Assembly (NCBI GenBank): GCA_036939355.1
Contig: JALLAP010001016.1
Location: forward strand, 1 to 10,906
Reading direction: 5' to 3'
Length of the DNA stretch: 10,906 nucleotides
From: Thalassiosira profunda
Lineage: Eukaryota > Bacillariophyta > Thalassiosirophyceae > Thalassiosirales > Thalassiosiraceae
Below, one piece after another: positions 1-7,608 of the stretch. Made by a program: the position numbers and the translations under genes. The notes below the pieces were generated by a model that ran no database searches, had not been told where the DNA came from, and worked only from the letters and a program-made list of their open reading frames with translations. Numbering within the stretch: position 1 is the first letter of the stretch; every line of letters starts with the position of its first letter.

Positions 1-1
1 G

Positions 2-1157
2 ATTGCGCGTGTTCAGAGAGAGAACAATGCCCTGCTCGGACCCACAAAGAAACTTTGTGGGCCCTGCCTCGGTGTTGTACTCCAGGCTCGAGCCGCCGAG
101 AGTCGTTCCGCCGCCCTTGGCATCCGTCGCCAGGACGACGGAGTCGATGGGCCCCTCGGCGAGCTTGCGGGTGTCCCACCACAGCATTTGCCCGTCCGTG
201 GAAACGGAGACGACCGTCGAGCCAGTCTTGCTCGACACGAAGTGGACGTCCGAAACGGGGTCGTGGTGCGAGCTCTCGACGACAGAGCAAGCCGCGGGCT
301 GGCACTTTCCGCTGGACTTGCGTGTGTCAAAGAAGGAGATGGTTCCATTGTAGCTGCCCCCGACGAGAGTATCCGAAGATTTGGGATTGTAGCGCAGGCA
401 GCACAGCGGCGACGAAGGGACGAGCTCGGCGATGGGCTTGTTCGAGTTGGACACGTCCCACACGTAGGACGACGTCGGCATGTTGCTGGCGGCGTGACGC
501 TTGTCCTGGAAGTTCAAGACGGCGTACGACACGGCGAGCTTGCCGTTGTTCGATCCCTCCGGATGCCAGTTGACCGAGGTGGCGGTGCGGGTCACGGGGC
601 TCGGATCGCGGAACACGGCCAATCCCTTGGCGAACGGAGGCTCGGAGCAGTGGGCGTTCGAGTCAATGCCCTGGAAGTAATCCTCGTACACGTTCACGGA
701 GTTGTTTTGCTTCATGCATCGCTGCACCCTCGGAATGAGAGTCTTCATGGCGTACTGGTACTCCTCGTCCTTCTCGACCTGAAGAAGTTGGGTCGGAGGT
801 GGGTGTTAGAGCCGTGTGGGTTGCAAAGAAAGACGAGAGAAAGTGCAGCAAGAAGCTTGCCTTCTTGCGGTAGCGCTTGGTGTCGCTCTGCTCAGTGGGA
901 TCGACATCCTTGGGCCATCCGCCTTCGGTGTGGTGCACGCCCGTGCTGGTGGTCTTAACGGTTACTGTGTTCACTGCCGCCTCAGAAAGTTCGGGGGTGG
1001 TGTCAGTTCCAGTAATTTGGCTCTTTCGCAGGATGATCTGATCGTCATACGCGTCGGTCGGCAAGATACTTTCGAGAAGCGTCGTCTCTCCATCCTGAAA
1101 GCTCGTTTGCTTCCCGAATTGAGAGCGCTTCTTGACGTACTCGTAGGCAATCTCCAT
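2..1157 (-). CDS. DNAI2: Outer-arm axonemal dynein intermediate chain 2 (DNAI2/IC2), 5' part
   Basis: This encodes the first 358 residues of an outer dynein arm intermediate chain, a WD40 scaffold that helps anchor the motor to axonemal doublet microtubules; the family is normally about 600 residues. Exon 1 is 1157..861 (99 codons) and exon 2 is 778 to the left window edge. The start opens with MEIAYEYVKKRSQFGK, the characteristic family N-terminus. The family block TGVHHTEGGWPKDVDP follows, then RYRKK joined across the intron to VEKDEEY and RCMKQNNSVNVYEDYF. WD40 strands include VNWHPEG, YVWDVSNSNKP, GGSYNGTISFFDTRK, STDGQMLWWDTRK and TKFLCGSEQGIVLSLN. An in-frame upstream TTG at 1187 is ignored because homologues start at MEI and the ATG sits in a strong context (GCAGCCATGG). 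The intron is GC-AG, 82 nt, phase 0. The gene is cut by the window, not broken. Family identity is very secure. Confidence 0.95.
779..860 (-). other. GC-AG intron in DNAI2
   Basis: On the minus strand exon 1 ends in AAGAAG and the intron starts GCAAGC; it ends in a pyrimidine-rich tract with CTTCTTCAG before GTCGAG. Joining 861 to 778 keeps the frame (phase 0) and gives RKK-VEKDE, which is contiguous in animal DNAI2. No GT donor that preserves this join lies nearby. The length (82 nt) fits the other introns in the window. Confidence 0.85.
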
Positions 1158-1330
1158 GGCTGCGGCCTCTTGCTCTCTTTCAATCAAGTGCTTGCTTCTT
1201 GGCTCCCACTTGTTTGATGTGGGGTGCCGAAGCGGCGCGACCAGGTTCTCCGTTGGAGAAGGGAGACTCGGCAGGAGACCAGCAGGCCGAGCGTTGTACT
1301 CTCACCTTGGGACGAGTCGAAGACCGATCG

Positions 1331-1364
1331 ATTTTAAAAATTGGACTTTTCGAATTTTTAAAAT
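1331..1364. repeat. Perfect 12-bp AT inverted repeat
   Basis: ATTTTAAAAATT at 1331-1342 is followed after a 10-nt spacer by its exact reverse complement at 1353-1364. A second, smaller inverted pair, TTTCAAA (1366-1372) and TTTGAAA (1380-1386), follows directly. Both lie in an AT-rich island within GC-rich sequence between two divergent genes. It could be a binding site for a dimeric factor, a DNA-unwinding element or a nucleosome-free core promoter; the sequence does not say which. Confidence 0.8.
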
Positions 1365-1580
1365 GTTTCAAAATTTTCGTTTGAAAAAACGCCAAGCGGC
1401 AAGCGGCCTTCGTTCCCTCTCCTCAGCTCTCCTTCATTTCCACACGCCGCCGCCCTGGCCGCTGCCGCTCCCGACGGAACGCGGCTGCCGCGGTCGGTGA
1501 GGGGCCCCTCCGGTGCGGTGAACAGTTGCCACAGAGTGCCCCTCGTTGCTGAGCGGGCCATCTTCCGCTGGGACCCAGCC

Positions 1581-1600
1581 ATCACACATCACACATCACC
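1581..1600 (+). repeat. Short tandem repeat (ATCACAC)
   Basis: Two exact 7-nt copies (1581-1587, 1588-1594) and a partial third copy lie in the likely 5' leader of the downstream plus-strand gene. This is a minor microsatellite with no evident function. Confidence 0.7.
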
Positions 1601-1694
1601 GCCCTCAACACCACCCGCGCCTCCCTCCAGCAGCTCAGCGGCGCCTCCCCTTCATTCCGTCGCCCAACCCTCACGCCACACGGTGGCCGTCAGG

Positions 1695-2759
1695 ATGAGC
1701 GACCCCTCCGTCACCATCACCCTGGACCTCTTCACGGTCTCCCTCCTCCTCGCGGGGCTCCTCTTCGGGTTCGCCCTCGTCCTCGCCAGACGCAAATATG
1801 CATTCCTTCGACGCGCGTCTCCCAGCTTCGACCTCAAGAAGCTGCTGGTCCTCTCGGCCGGGACGGCGTGCTTCCTCCGCATCCTGTCCTTCGTGGGCGT
1901 CGTCGCGTTGGACATTGCAAATGTCCGCGCGCACTATTCGCTCAAGCCGGCGTCCTCCTCCCGCAGTGAAGGGCAGCAGTCGATCGACCGAAATCAGAGC
2001 TTTTACGATTCCTCAATGGCGGTGCTCTTTGATCTCCCCAACGCAATTGTAATATCCACCTACGTGCTCCTGACGCTGGTGTGGGCGGAGTGCTACCTGC
2101 TCAGTCTTTTTCACACGGAGAGCTCGGTGCGATGGCGCAAACGATGGCTCCGATGGTACACGGTTTTCAACTGCTGCTTGTACAGCACCCAATTGATCCT
2201 CTACATCCTCATCTTCGCGGGAGGATTGAAGTCCAAGCAGATCGTCGTCGTGCGGAGCATCGTCAGCGTGGCAATGGCGGGGATCAACCTCTCGGCGGTC
2301 TTTCTGGTGCTGGTCATGTACGTCTATCTGAGCGTTTCCTTTAGCGGATACCCCTACCGATCCCAAAGCTCGAGGGAGAGTCTGCGGAAGATCACCGGAG
2401 TAACTGCCTTTTGGAGTGTGGGCCGCATTGTTTGGGGGGTGGCCATGCTGTTCATTTACAGACACGATGTGGACCTTTTGCGACCAACCGGGAGTGGCTG
2501 GTCACCAGTCGTCCTCTTCTTGCTGTTGGTGCTATGCGAGATCGCGCCCATCATCGTGTTGATGGATTATTCCTTCATGACGATATTCAACTTCGCTGAA
2601 CAAGCCACACAACAACTGTCTTCTTTGGCCACCGGCCGGCATGTCCTTACTGCTGATGGATTGGATGGGGGCATTTCTGGGGAAGATGAGGAGTTGCTCC
2701 CATCTGGAGGTGAACAAAACGCATTGGCTGAACCTTTGTTAGAGCAGCCGGCAACTTGA
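1695..2759 (+). CDS. Seven-helix membrane protein, THH1/TOM1/TOM3 (DUF1084) domain
   Basis: This is an intronless 354-residue integral membrane protein. Hydrophobic segments lie at about residues 8-31, 49-72, 108-139, 153-177, 183-212, 232-255 and 269-298, giving a seven-helix layout. The block from DLPNAIVISTYVLLTLVWAE into the next helix resembles the plant TOM1/THH1/TOM3 family (LDLP...TTY.LLVLFWAE), and this is the main basis of the call. Plant members are seven-helix, largely vacuolar or endomembrane proteins; GPR137 proteins are distantly similar. The last ~55 residues are polar and acidic, presumably a cytosolic tail. The start is the first ATG (1695), with A at -3; the frame is open upstream to 1497 but only from a non-ATG codon. 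Its role here is not known. GPCR-like function cannot be excluded. Confidence 0.75.
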   Translation: MSDPSVTITLDLFTVSLLLAGLLFGFALVLARRKYAFLRRASPSFDLKKLLVLSAGTACFLRILSFVGVVALDIANVRAHYSLKPASSSRSEGQQSIDRNQSFYDSSMAVLFDLPNAIVISTYVLLTLVWAECYLLSLFHTESSVRWRKRWLRWYTVFNCCLYSTQLILYILIFAGGLKSKQIVVVRSIVSVAMAGINLSAVFLVLVMYVYLSVSFSGYPYRSQSSRESLRKITGVTAFWSVGRIVWGVAMLFIYRHDVDLLRPTGSGWSPVVLFLLLVLCEIAPIIVLMDYSFMTIFNFAEQATQQLSSLATGRHVLTADGLDGGISGEDEELLPSGGEQNALAEPLLEQPAT

Positions 2760-2827
2760 TGGGAAACACATCAGTTAGAAAAGAGAGGAGCTATTCAGTG
2801 GAGTGGAACGAAGAAAACCGATGTCCC
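2760..2827. other. Convergent 3' intergenic gap
   Basis: Only 68 bp separate the stop codons of the seven-helix gene and the zinc-finger gene, so their 3' UTRs probably overlap or are very short. I see no canonical AATAAA and no structured terminator. Confidence 0.6.
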
Positions 2828-4838
2828 TCAGCCCAAAGATGAAGCAACCAACAATGGAGACTGATCTGGCCTGTCGCTTTTGAGAGAGGCTGCAGCGCCG
2901 TTGTCCTTTGGCGGCTCTTTGCTCGAGATCTGATCCGCTAAGACATCAGACAGGGCATCGGCGCCATACATGATTCGGTAGCAAAAGGAAAAAAGTTTCG
3001 CGGCAACCTCCTCCTCATCGATACCCGTCCGAAGCAACAACGGCCGGCCGTTCACTGTGGCAGCTTTGGGCGCGATATGCCCCTTCTGGGTTCGTTCGAT
3101 GCTGGACGACCAATCACAATTAACGACGAACTGGGGAATGCCCGCCCCAAACCTGGCTTTTTCCTTTCTATCAGTGGCAGTGTTGTTTGCTACGCGATAT
3201 ACTCCAACAAAGCTTGAGGATTGGCCCGGTAGTTGTTGCATCTCATTTTCGGACCGCAGGATGGGTCTTTCACCGGAGATGGAAGGTGGCAGTTCTCTGC
3301 AGGAGAGAGGCGGATGAGAATCTGTCTGGGGCATTCTGATAAGTGAGAGCAATTAGGACTCACTCTTTGCCAAGACACATCAGAATCTTCGCCGCAATTG
3401 TTGCGTTGGTGCCGTGAAAGGTATTGTAGACTTGAAAGACGTCCGCTTGCAGCAATTCATTCAGACCCCCTTTCATTACCAGCAGCTGAGCAATGCTTGG
3501 GAGCTCAATTGTGGTAGGCTTTTCGACTGGCCTTGCAGCCCTCGCATTAGGTGTTGCCTTTCTCTTTCTCGATTTGTCAGAGCTGCTGCCCTTTTTTATT
3601 GGCAGTCTGGATTTTGCTGCTGACCGTCTGGGCTCATTTTTTGCGGGGGATGGTGGAGGTCTCTTCCTCGGGGATGACCCCTCTGCCACCGTTTCGCCCA
3701 AACTTTCCTTTGCTGTCCGAGACTGCGACGTGCGAGACCTCTCTGGCCGAGATCTCTTCGTCGGGGGCAGTGGTCTCGCCTCCGCACTCTTCACTTCGAC
3801 AGCGTGCATCTTGCCCAGCAGCGCCTCCTGCTCCTCTCTTGCCATCCCGTCCAACCTCTCTCCGACGAGCTTGGTCGATTCCGTCAAGAATGCTCGCACA
3901 CTGGGCATCTTTTTCTGGAGATCGTTGACATAAATCTTCTTGTCTGCGGCCACGTCGACGATCCTGATCCAACCTTTTTTCTTCAGAGGCAAACAAAGTG
4001 GGCACAACGTCTCTCCTGCATTTCCCTTTTGTAGGGGGCCGCACCAAGTGCACCCAAAGACGGGCCGGGGATCGGGGGGCTGGACTTGCAATTTGGTCTT
4101 TCTCAGCACTGACACGTCCCTTCCGGTGAGACTGGGATTTTGTTCCAGCGAGTAGAATGGGGTATCATTCTGGACCACCAATGGTGGGACCGGCTTAGCG
4201 GGCGATGATCTTTGCTCCGACATTGTGGCCCACTCGGTATCTTTCAGCGCCTCCTTGAGCTCTCCCCCGCCTCCGGGACAGCGCATCACGTGCATCTTGT
4301 ATCCGGTGGCAGCGGATCTCTCGCTGCGGAAGTGAAGTGTTTCCAAGCACAGGAAACACTGCCGTTCGATAGACGAGGGCTCTGGTCCATATTCGTTGTC
4401 GTCTGTACCCGGGATGACAGACTTTGTGCAGTCAGTGCTAGGAGCGCTATCTTGCTCTGCGTCCACCAATGCATTTGCAACTCCCATTATTTCGTGATCC
4501 TGCCCCTCGTCTTCCCTCGGCAAGCTACCATCGATATAAGAGTCCTTTGGAGCATCCCCGGCCGGACCGCCACTCGTAGGCGGAGGCGGCTGGTGAGTTT
4601 GATCGGGCGCCGCCGCGGGCGTCGCGGGGGCGGGTGATGTGTCATCTGTCATCGCGGCGTCTGCCGTCAATTCCGGTAGCGGCGACGCCCCATTATCAAC
4701 CGAGGGCAGTCCGTCGACGCCTCTACCGGAGCGAGGGCTGGTACCGGTTAGCTCCGAGGCCTCTTCTTGGGAAAGCGACGCCATCGTGGCGGTGAACTGG
4801 GGGGCCGCACCAGGGGCGGATTTATTTGCCGCAGGCAT
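2828..4838 (-). CDS. Zinc-finger protein with basic nuclear-type region and AP2-like C-terminus
   Basis: I do not recognise the family. Exon 1 is 4838..3364 (491 codons plus 2 nt) and exon 2 is 3296..2828, giving about 647 residues. The intron (3297-3363, 67 nt) runs from GTGAGT to a pyrimidine-rich CTGCAG. Residues 1-150 are low-complexity, rich in Pro, Ala, Thr and acidic residues. Next come a C-x2-C-x18-H-x3-C motif (C161, C164, H183, C187) and a C-x2-C-x12-C-x2-C zinc-ribbon-like motif (C263, C266, C279, C282). Residues 360-435 are Lys/Arg/Ser-rich with nuclear-localisation-like clusters such as SRKRKATP. The exon 2 product has SSFVGVYRV, then NGRPLLLRTGIDEEEVAAKLF and YRIMYGADAL, reminiscent of an AP2/ERF domain but with an atypical insertion. 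A nuclear, perhaps DNA- or chromatin-binding role is inference. The ATG at 4784 has a stronger context (ACGATGG) and could be the real start. Confidence 0.7.
3297..3363 (-). other. Intron with two possible in-frame acceptors
   Basis: The donor is GTGAGT at 3363. The preferred acceptor, CTCTCTCCTGCAG ending at 3297, gives 67 nt, which matches other introns here. A nearer acceptor, CTTATCAG ending at 3336, would give a 28-nt intron and keep the same frame with 13 more residues (beginning MPQTDSHPP). Confidence 0.65.
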
Positions 4839-4930
4839 TGCTTGGCGGGCAAAAAAATCTTCCGCCCAAAACCGCCCTCGCTACGCCTCGGCCCTCCGCC
4901 ACCCCTGATCACCAATCTCCTCCCAACAAC
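4839..4930. promoter_or_regulatory. Compact bidirectional promoter
   Basis: At most 146 bp, or 92 bp if the outer ATG is used, lie between the divergent zinc-finger gene and the pseudouridine synthase gene. It contains an A-run (4851-4857) flanked by GGCGGG and CCGCCC, then a pyrimidine-rich leader to the plus-strand ATG. Promoter function is inferred from position. Confidence 0.5.
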
Positions 4931-6350
4931 ATGGCCGCCGACCGCCTGCAAATCCGCGTCCTCCACTCAGACGACGACATCGTCGTCATCGACAAGCCGT
5001 GCGATTTGAGATCGGTGCCGGGACACGCCAATCCGCCGCCTCCGGAGAAGCAGGGGCCCCGCCGCCAAGAGGGCGCGAGCGTCGACGGTGCAGGCGAATC
5101 CTCGCAGCGGAGGACCGCCCAGGAGGCGTGGGTGAAGGCGATCCAGCTGATCAGTGCTGGCGAAGGAGAGGGTAATGCAGTGGAGTTGTCCGCTGGTTGC
5201 AATGGAGATGATGGCCCATCGGTCGAGGAGGCCGCAGCAAGAGAGCTGTTGCGCAACCTCGGCACCACGGCCAATCCTTCCTGCGTGCCGCGCAAGCTGG
5301 AGACGTTCGTCAAGTACTGTCGTCGAAATACAAAGAGGCTGATACCCTCGTTTCCGGAATTGCAAGAGGGGAAGGCAGCGTCGAAGGAGCGACGATCGGA
5401 GCCTGAGCAGAAGAAGCAAAAGCGTGACATATCATGTGAACAAAACGGCAACAGACAAAGCGTCGCGTCAACGATGAAAGCCATTGCAGAAATGGCATAC
5501 GCCGCGATCCAACAAAAGCAGCGGCCTCTGATCAATCTTCCAAAGCCCACGGAGGATTGGGAATCGGCGATTGGGCAGCTCCGCATGCTCGGATTTGGTG
5601 ACTTCAGCCCCGTTTCGTCCACTATTGCAAAGAACAGTGCAACATCACACGGGGATTCGAAGCTGCACGTCGTCCACCGATTGGACTGCCAGACGTCAGG
5701 GATCATGGTGGTCGCTCGCAATCAATCCGCAGCCTCGACTCTGTGTCAGAAGTGGAGAGAGCGAGAGGATGTAAAGAAAGTATATCTGGCGCATGTGATC
5801 GATTGGCCTCCGTATCATCAACAGAACGTCACGGAAGGAACGATTGAAATACCACTGGCTCCATCACGCACGGAACGAATCAAATGGGAGGCACGTGCGG
5901 TCGCCGAGGGAGGAAAAGAATGCAAAACGTATTGGAAGGTGCACGAGGACCTGGACAGAAGCAAAAGCAACTCAGATGCGCCAAAGTCGAAGCGAGGGAT
6001 AACTCTGGAGCTGCACCCGATAACAGGCAGGACGCATCAGTTGCGCATACACTGCGCGTCCGTAGGCAGTGGAATAGTGGGTGATTCCTTGTATGGAGAT
6101 GCGCCCATCGAANTTGCGCATACACTGCGCGTCCGTAGGCAGTGGAATAGTGGGTGATTCCTTGTATGGAGATGCGCCCATCGAATGGTCCGGAGACACC
6201 AAAACAAAGGCAAATGAAACTCAGGGTGTTGTGAAGCAAGGAGAGGCGACCATTCTATCCAAAACGCTCCGATTGCATGCGCACAGGCTGACGTTTCCAC
6301 ATCCAACCAGTCAAGAGGGAATGACGTTCGAATCGCGAAAGCCGTGGTAA
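4931..6350 (+). CDS. RluA-family RNA pseudouridine synthase (frame broken by a duplicated join)
   Basis: This enzyme family isomerises uridine to pseudouridine in rRNA, tRNA or other RNA. The N-terminus reads LHSDDDIVVIDKPCDLRSVPGH, the family opening. The catalytic block is HVVHRLDCQTSGIMVVAR, with HRLD at residues 249-252 and Asp252 the expected nucleophile. GRTHQLRIHCASVGSGIVGD begins at residue 366, and the C-terminus has LRLHAHRLTFPHP and GMTF. There is no S4 domain, as in RluA/RluC-like members. As given, a 72-bp duplication and one N (6041-6185) shift the frame and force a stop at 6157; counting the duplicated stretch once gives one open frame of 448 residues ending at TAA 6348-6350. 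Between DKP (residue 21) and HRLD lie about 225 residues, against roughly 45 in bacterial RluA, so a large polar insertion is present. The ATG is in a good context (CAACATGG). The target RNA and compartment are unknown. Confidence 0.93.
6041..6185. repeat. Exact 72-bp tandem duplication around one N (probable assembly artefact)
   Basis: Bases 6041-6112 and 6114-6185 are identical over 72 nt and are separated only by the N at 6113. The repeat ends exactly at the N on both sides. Counting it once restores the conserved C-terminus of the pseudouridine synthase. This is what results when two contigs sharing an end overlap are scaffolded without merging. Confidence 0.93.
6113..6113. other. Assembly gap (single N)
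   Basis: This is the only ambiguous base in the window. It sits precisely between the two copies of the 72-bp duplication, which marks it as a scaffold join, not a sequencing ambiguity. Confidence 0.9.
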
Positions 6351-6380
6351 AGTGAGGGATGGTATTGCATCATCTGCTAA

Positions 6381-7277
6381 TCAAGGATCATTCTTTGCCC
6401 TGCACTCCAACACATGAAACACATCTGGCTTGGCCAACCCCACGCTCTTTTCGGTATCGATGACGGTCACATCGAACAGATCGTGAACGCCCTGCCAAAA
6501 CTCCTCGTGAGCGTCCCTTCCTCGCTGCTGGTATGTGATGATGACCGTTGTCGATGGAGTTGTATATTGCTTGAGCGTTTGCAGGAGGGGCGCAATGAGG
6601 GACGAGATCCACACGCAATCGGCCACAAGGAGCACATCTGGGGATGTTTCCTCATTTCCGTTGACGAACAATTCCTTCATTGGAGGAGGATTGAACCAAT
6701 CGCATTCTTTGCATTCGATTCTTCGGCATCGCATCTCGGGCCCCTTCCATAACGCCTCGTTTCTCTCCACATTGCTCTGCATCAATGGCAGCGCGTATGC
6801 AATATCAGTCATGACAACCTCCTTGGCACCCAAGATACCGCTGGCGATACTGTAATAGGAGACATGAGATTGTCTCCTGGAAACGATGAAATAAATGGCT
6901 GCATGTCAGACACTCACCCGACAAGTCCGCAGCCCGACCCAAGCTCGAGCACCGCCTTCTTGTCGCGCACTATCTCCGGTCTCTTTTCCAGATACCTCGC
7001 TAGCAGGAGGGAGCCATCCCACACGTTGAGCCCCGTCCCTCCGTCCTCCGCCGCGTTCGGGAGATTTTGCATCTCCTTGATGACCAAACGCGAGCCGGCA
7101 AAGGGTATGCCGTTGTCGTCGAATGGATAGAAGCTGCAGTTCACAATTCAGTGTCGTCAGGTGCATTGCAAATGTGTGCAAGAAGGCGAAGTGGAGCGAA
7201 ACAACATCGATCACGTACCGCCCCATGATGGCCAGGAGAGGCGCTGCTGGCTCATTCCCCTCATCTTGCTCCGCCAT
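6381..7277 (-). CDS. METTL21-like (Methyltransf_16) lysine methyltransferase
   Basis: This is a 247-residue S-adenosylmethionine-dependent methyltransferase of the group that methylates lysines on chaperones, elongation factors and similar proteins. Exons are 7277..7219, 7133..6918 and 6849..6381, with introns of 85 nt (GTACGT) and 68 nt (GTGAGT), both phase 2. Visible motifs are GLNVWDGSLLLARYLE (54-69), the SAM-binding loop VLELGSGCGLVG (81-92) running across intron 2 into IASGILGAKEVVMTD, an acidic strand end at D107, DVLLVADCVW (163-172) and ITYQQR (196-201), the last two as in METTL21/EFM enzymes. Exon joining gives GRFYPFDDNG and LVGIASG without frame change. Its stop lies 30 bp from the convergent pseudouridine synthase stop. 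The exact substrate cannot be read from sequence; family assignment is firm, orthology is not. Confidence 0.87.
6857..6878 (-). repeat. Intronic 8-bp hairpin overlapping a cryptic acceptor
   Basis: AGGAGACA (6857-6864) pairs perfectly with TGTCTCCT (6871-6878) around a 6-nt loop. It lies in intron 2 of the methyltransferase gene, six nt upstream of the acceptor used (ending 6850). Its 5' arm on the transcript contains the AG of a second possible acceptor, TTTCCAG ending at 6877. Confidence 0.65.
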
Positions 7278-7608
7278 CGTTCAACAACGGCTCGCGTCAC
7301 CAGCTATTGCGGCGGTTGTTTGGTGGCCGTAGACGGCCAACCCTGGCCAACCGCGCGGGTTGATACCTAGAGGTAAGCTAAATGACGTAAGAATACCAGC
7401 ATATACAAAACAATCCTCCAAATGATTCTCATTATCTTTGCCTAACTCTCACCCATCACAACCACAACCTCCCCGCGCGCCCTCCCTCCTGTTGCTGCCT
7501 CTCCCGCGGCGCATCCCCGCCCCTCTCCTCGTGGCAGTGCCGTTTCCCTGTGCTGCATCTGCAAATTTGGCAGGCGGACCTCCCTTTTCCCGCCCCCGTG
7601 GCCCAACT
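7278..7608. promoter_or_regulatory. Divergent promoter, methyltransferase / GtrA-like gene
   Basis: This 331-bp region separates two divergent start codons. It holds a GC-rich cluster near the methyltransferase side: the palindrome TGGCCGT-AG-ACGGCCA (7324-7339) and GGCCAACC repeated directly at 7335-7342 and 7345-7352. An AT-richer zone at about 7375-7440 contains TGACGTAA (7383-7390), like a bZIP/CRE half-site, and ATATACAAAA (7401-7410). A pyrimidine-rich leader then runs to the ATG at 7609. A tiny upstream ORF of seven residues (7422-7445) could lie in the leader if transcription starts before it. Function is inferred from position and motif resemblance only. Confidence 0.5.

Larger units (their letters stand above)
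1158..1694. promoter_or_regulatory. Shared divergent promoter region, DNAI2 / THH1-like gene
   Basis: This 537-bp stretch separates two divergently oriented start codons, so it should hold both promoters and 5' leaders. It is GC-rich except for an AT-rich block at about 1330-1390. No ATG occurs on the minus strand between 1158 and 1320, nor on the plus strand between about 1370 and 1694, so both annotated ATGs can be first codons if transcription starts near the AT-rich block. A minus-strand AAG|GTGAGA at about 1305 could be the donor of a 5'-UTR intron, but I cannot identify its acceptor with confidence. Promoter function is inferred from position. Confidence 0.6.

Noticed and set aside
188..958. 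256-codon plus-strand open frame
   Set aside because: It lies opposite DNAI2 exon 2, its intron and part of exon 1, where the minus-strand product matches the dynein chain throughout; the plus frame is low-complexity Val/Arg-rich.
1525..1530. RFX X-box near the dynein gene (GTTGCC)
   Set aside because: Only a half-site is present; no matching second half lies within the expected 0-3 nt spacing.
1497..1694. N-terminal extension of the seven-helix protein
   Set aside because: The frame is open but starts only at a GTG, and the extra residues are Ser/Pro/His-rich leader-like sequence; the first ATG is 1695.
3336..3363. 28-nt intron as the main splice form of the zinc-finger gene
   Set aside because: It keeps frame and ends in CAG, but it is far shorter than every other intron here and the 67-nt alternative has a stronger acceptor. 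Kept only as an alternative.
4909..5721. 270-codon antisense open frame on the minus strand
   Set aside because: It lies wholly opposite the pseudouridine synthase, whose conserved motifs are on the plus strand; the antisense product shows no domain and looks like a codon-bias shadow.
6041..6185. Genuine tandem duplication or pseudogenisation of the pseudouridine synthase
   Set aside because: The copies are identical, abut a single N exactly on both sides, and counting them once restores a conserved protein; an assembly join explains all of this.
7438..7608. N-terminal extension of the GtrA-like protein
   Set aside because: Open frame without an ATG, Pro/Ala-rich, consistent with a pyrimidine-rich 5' leader.
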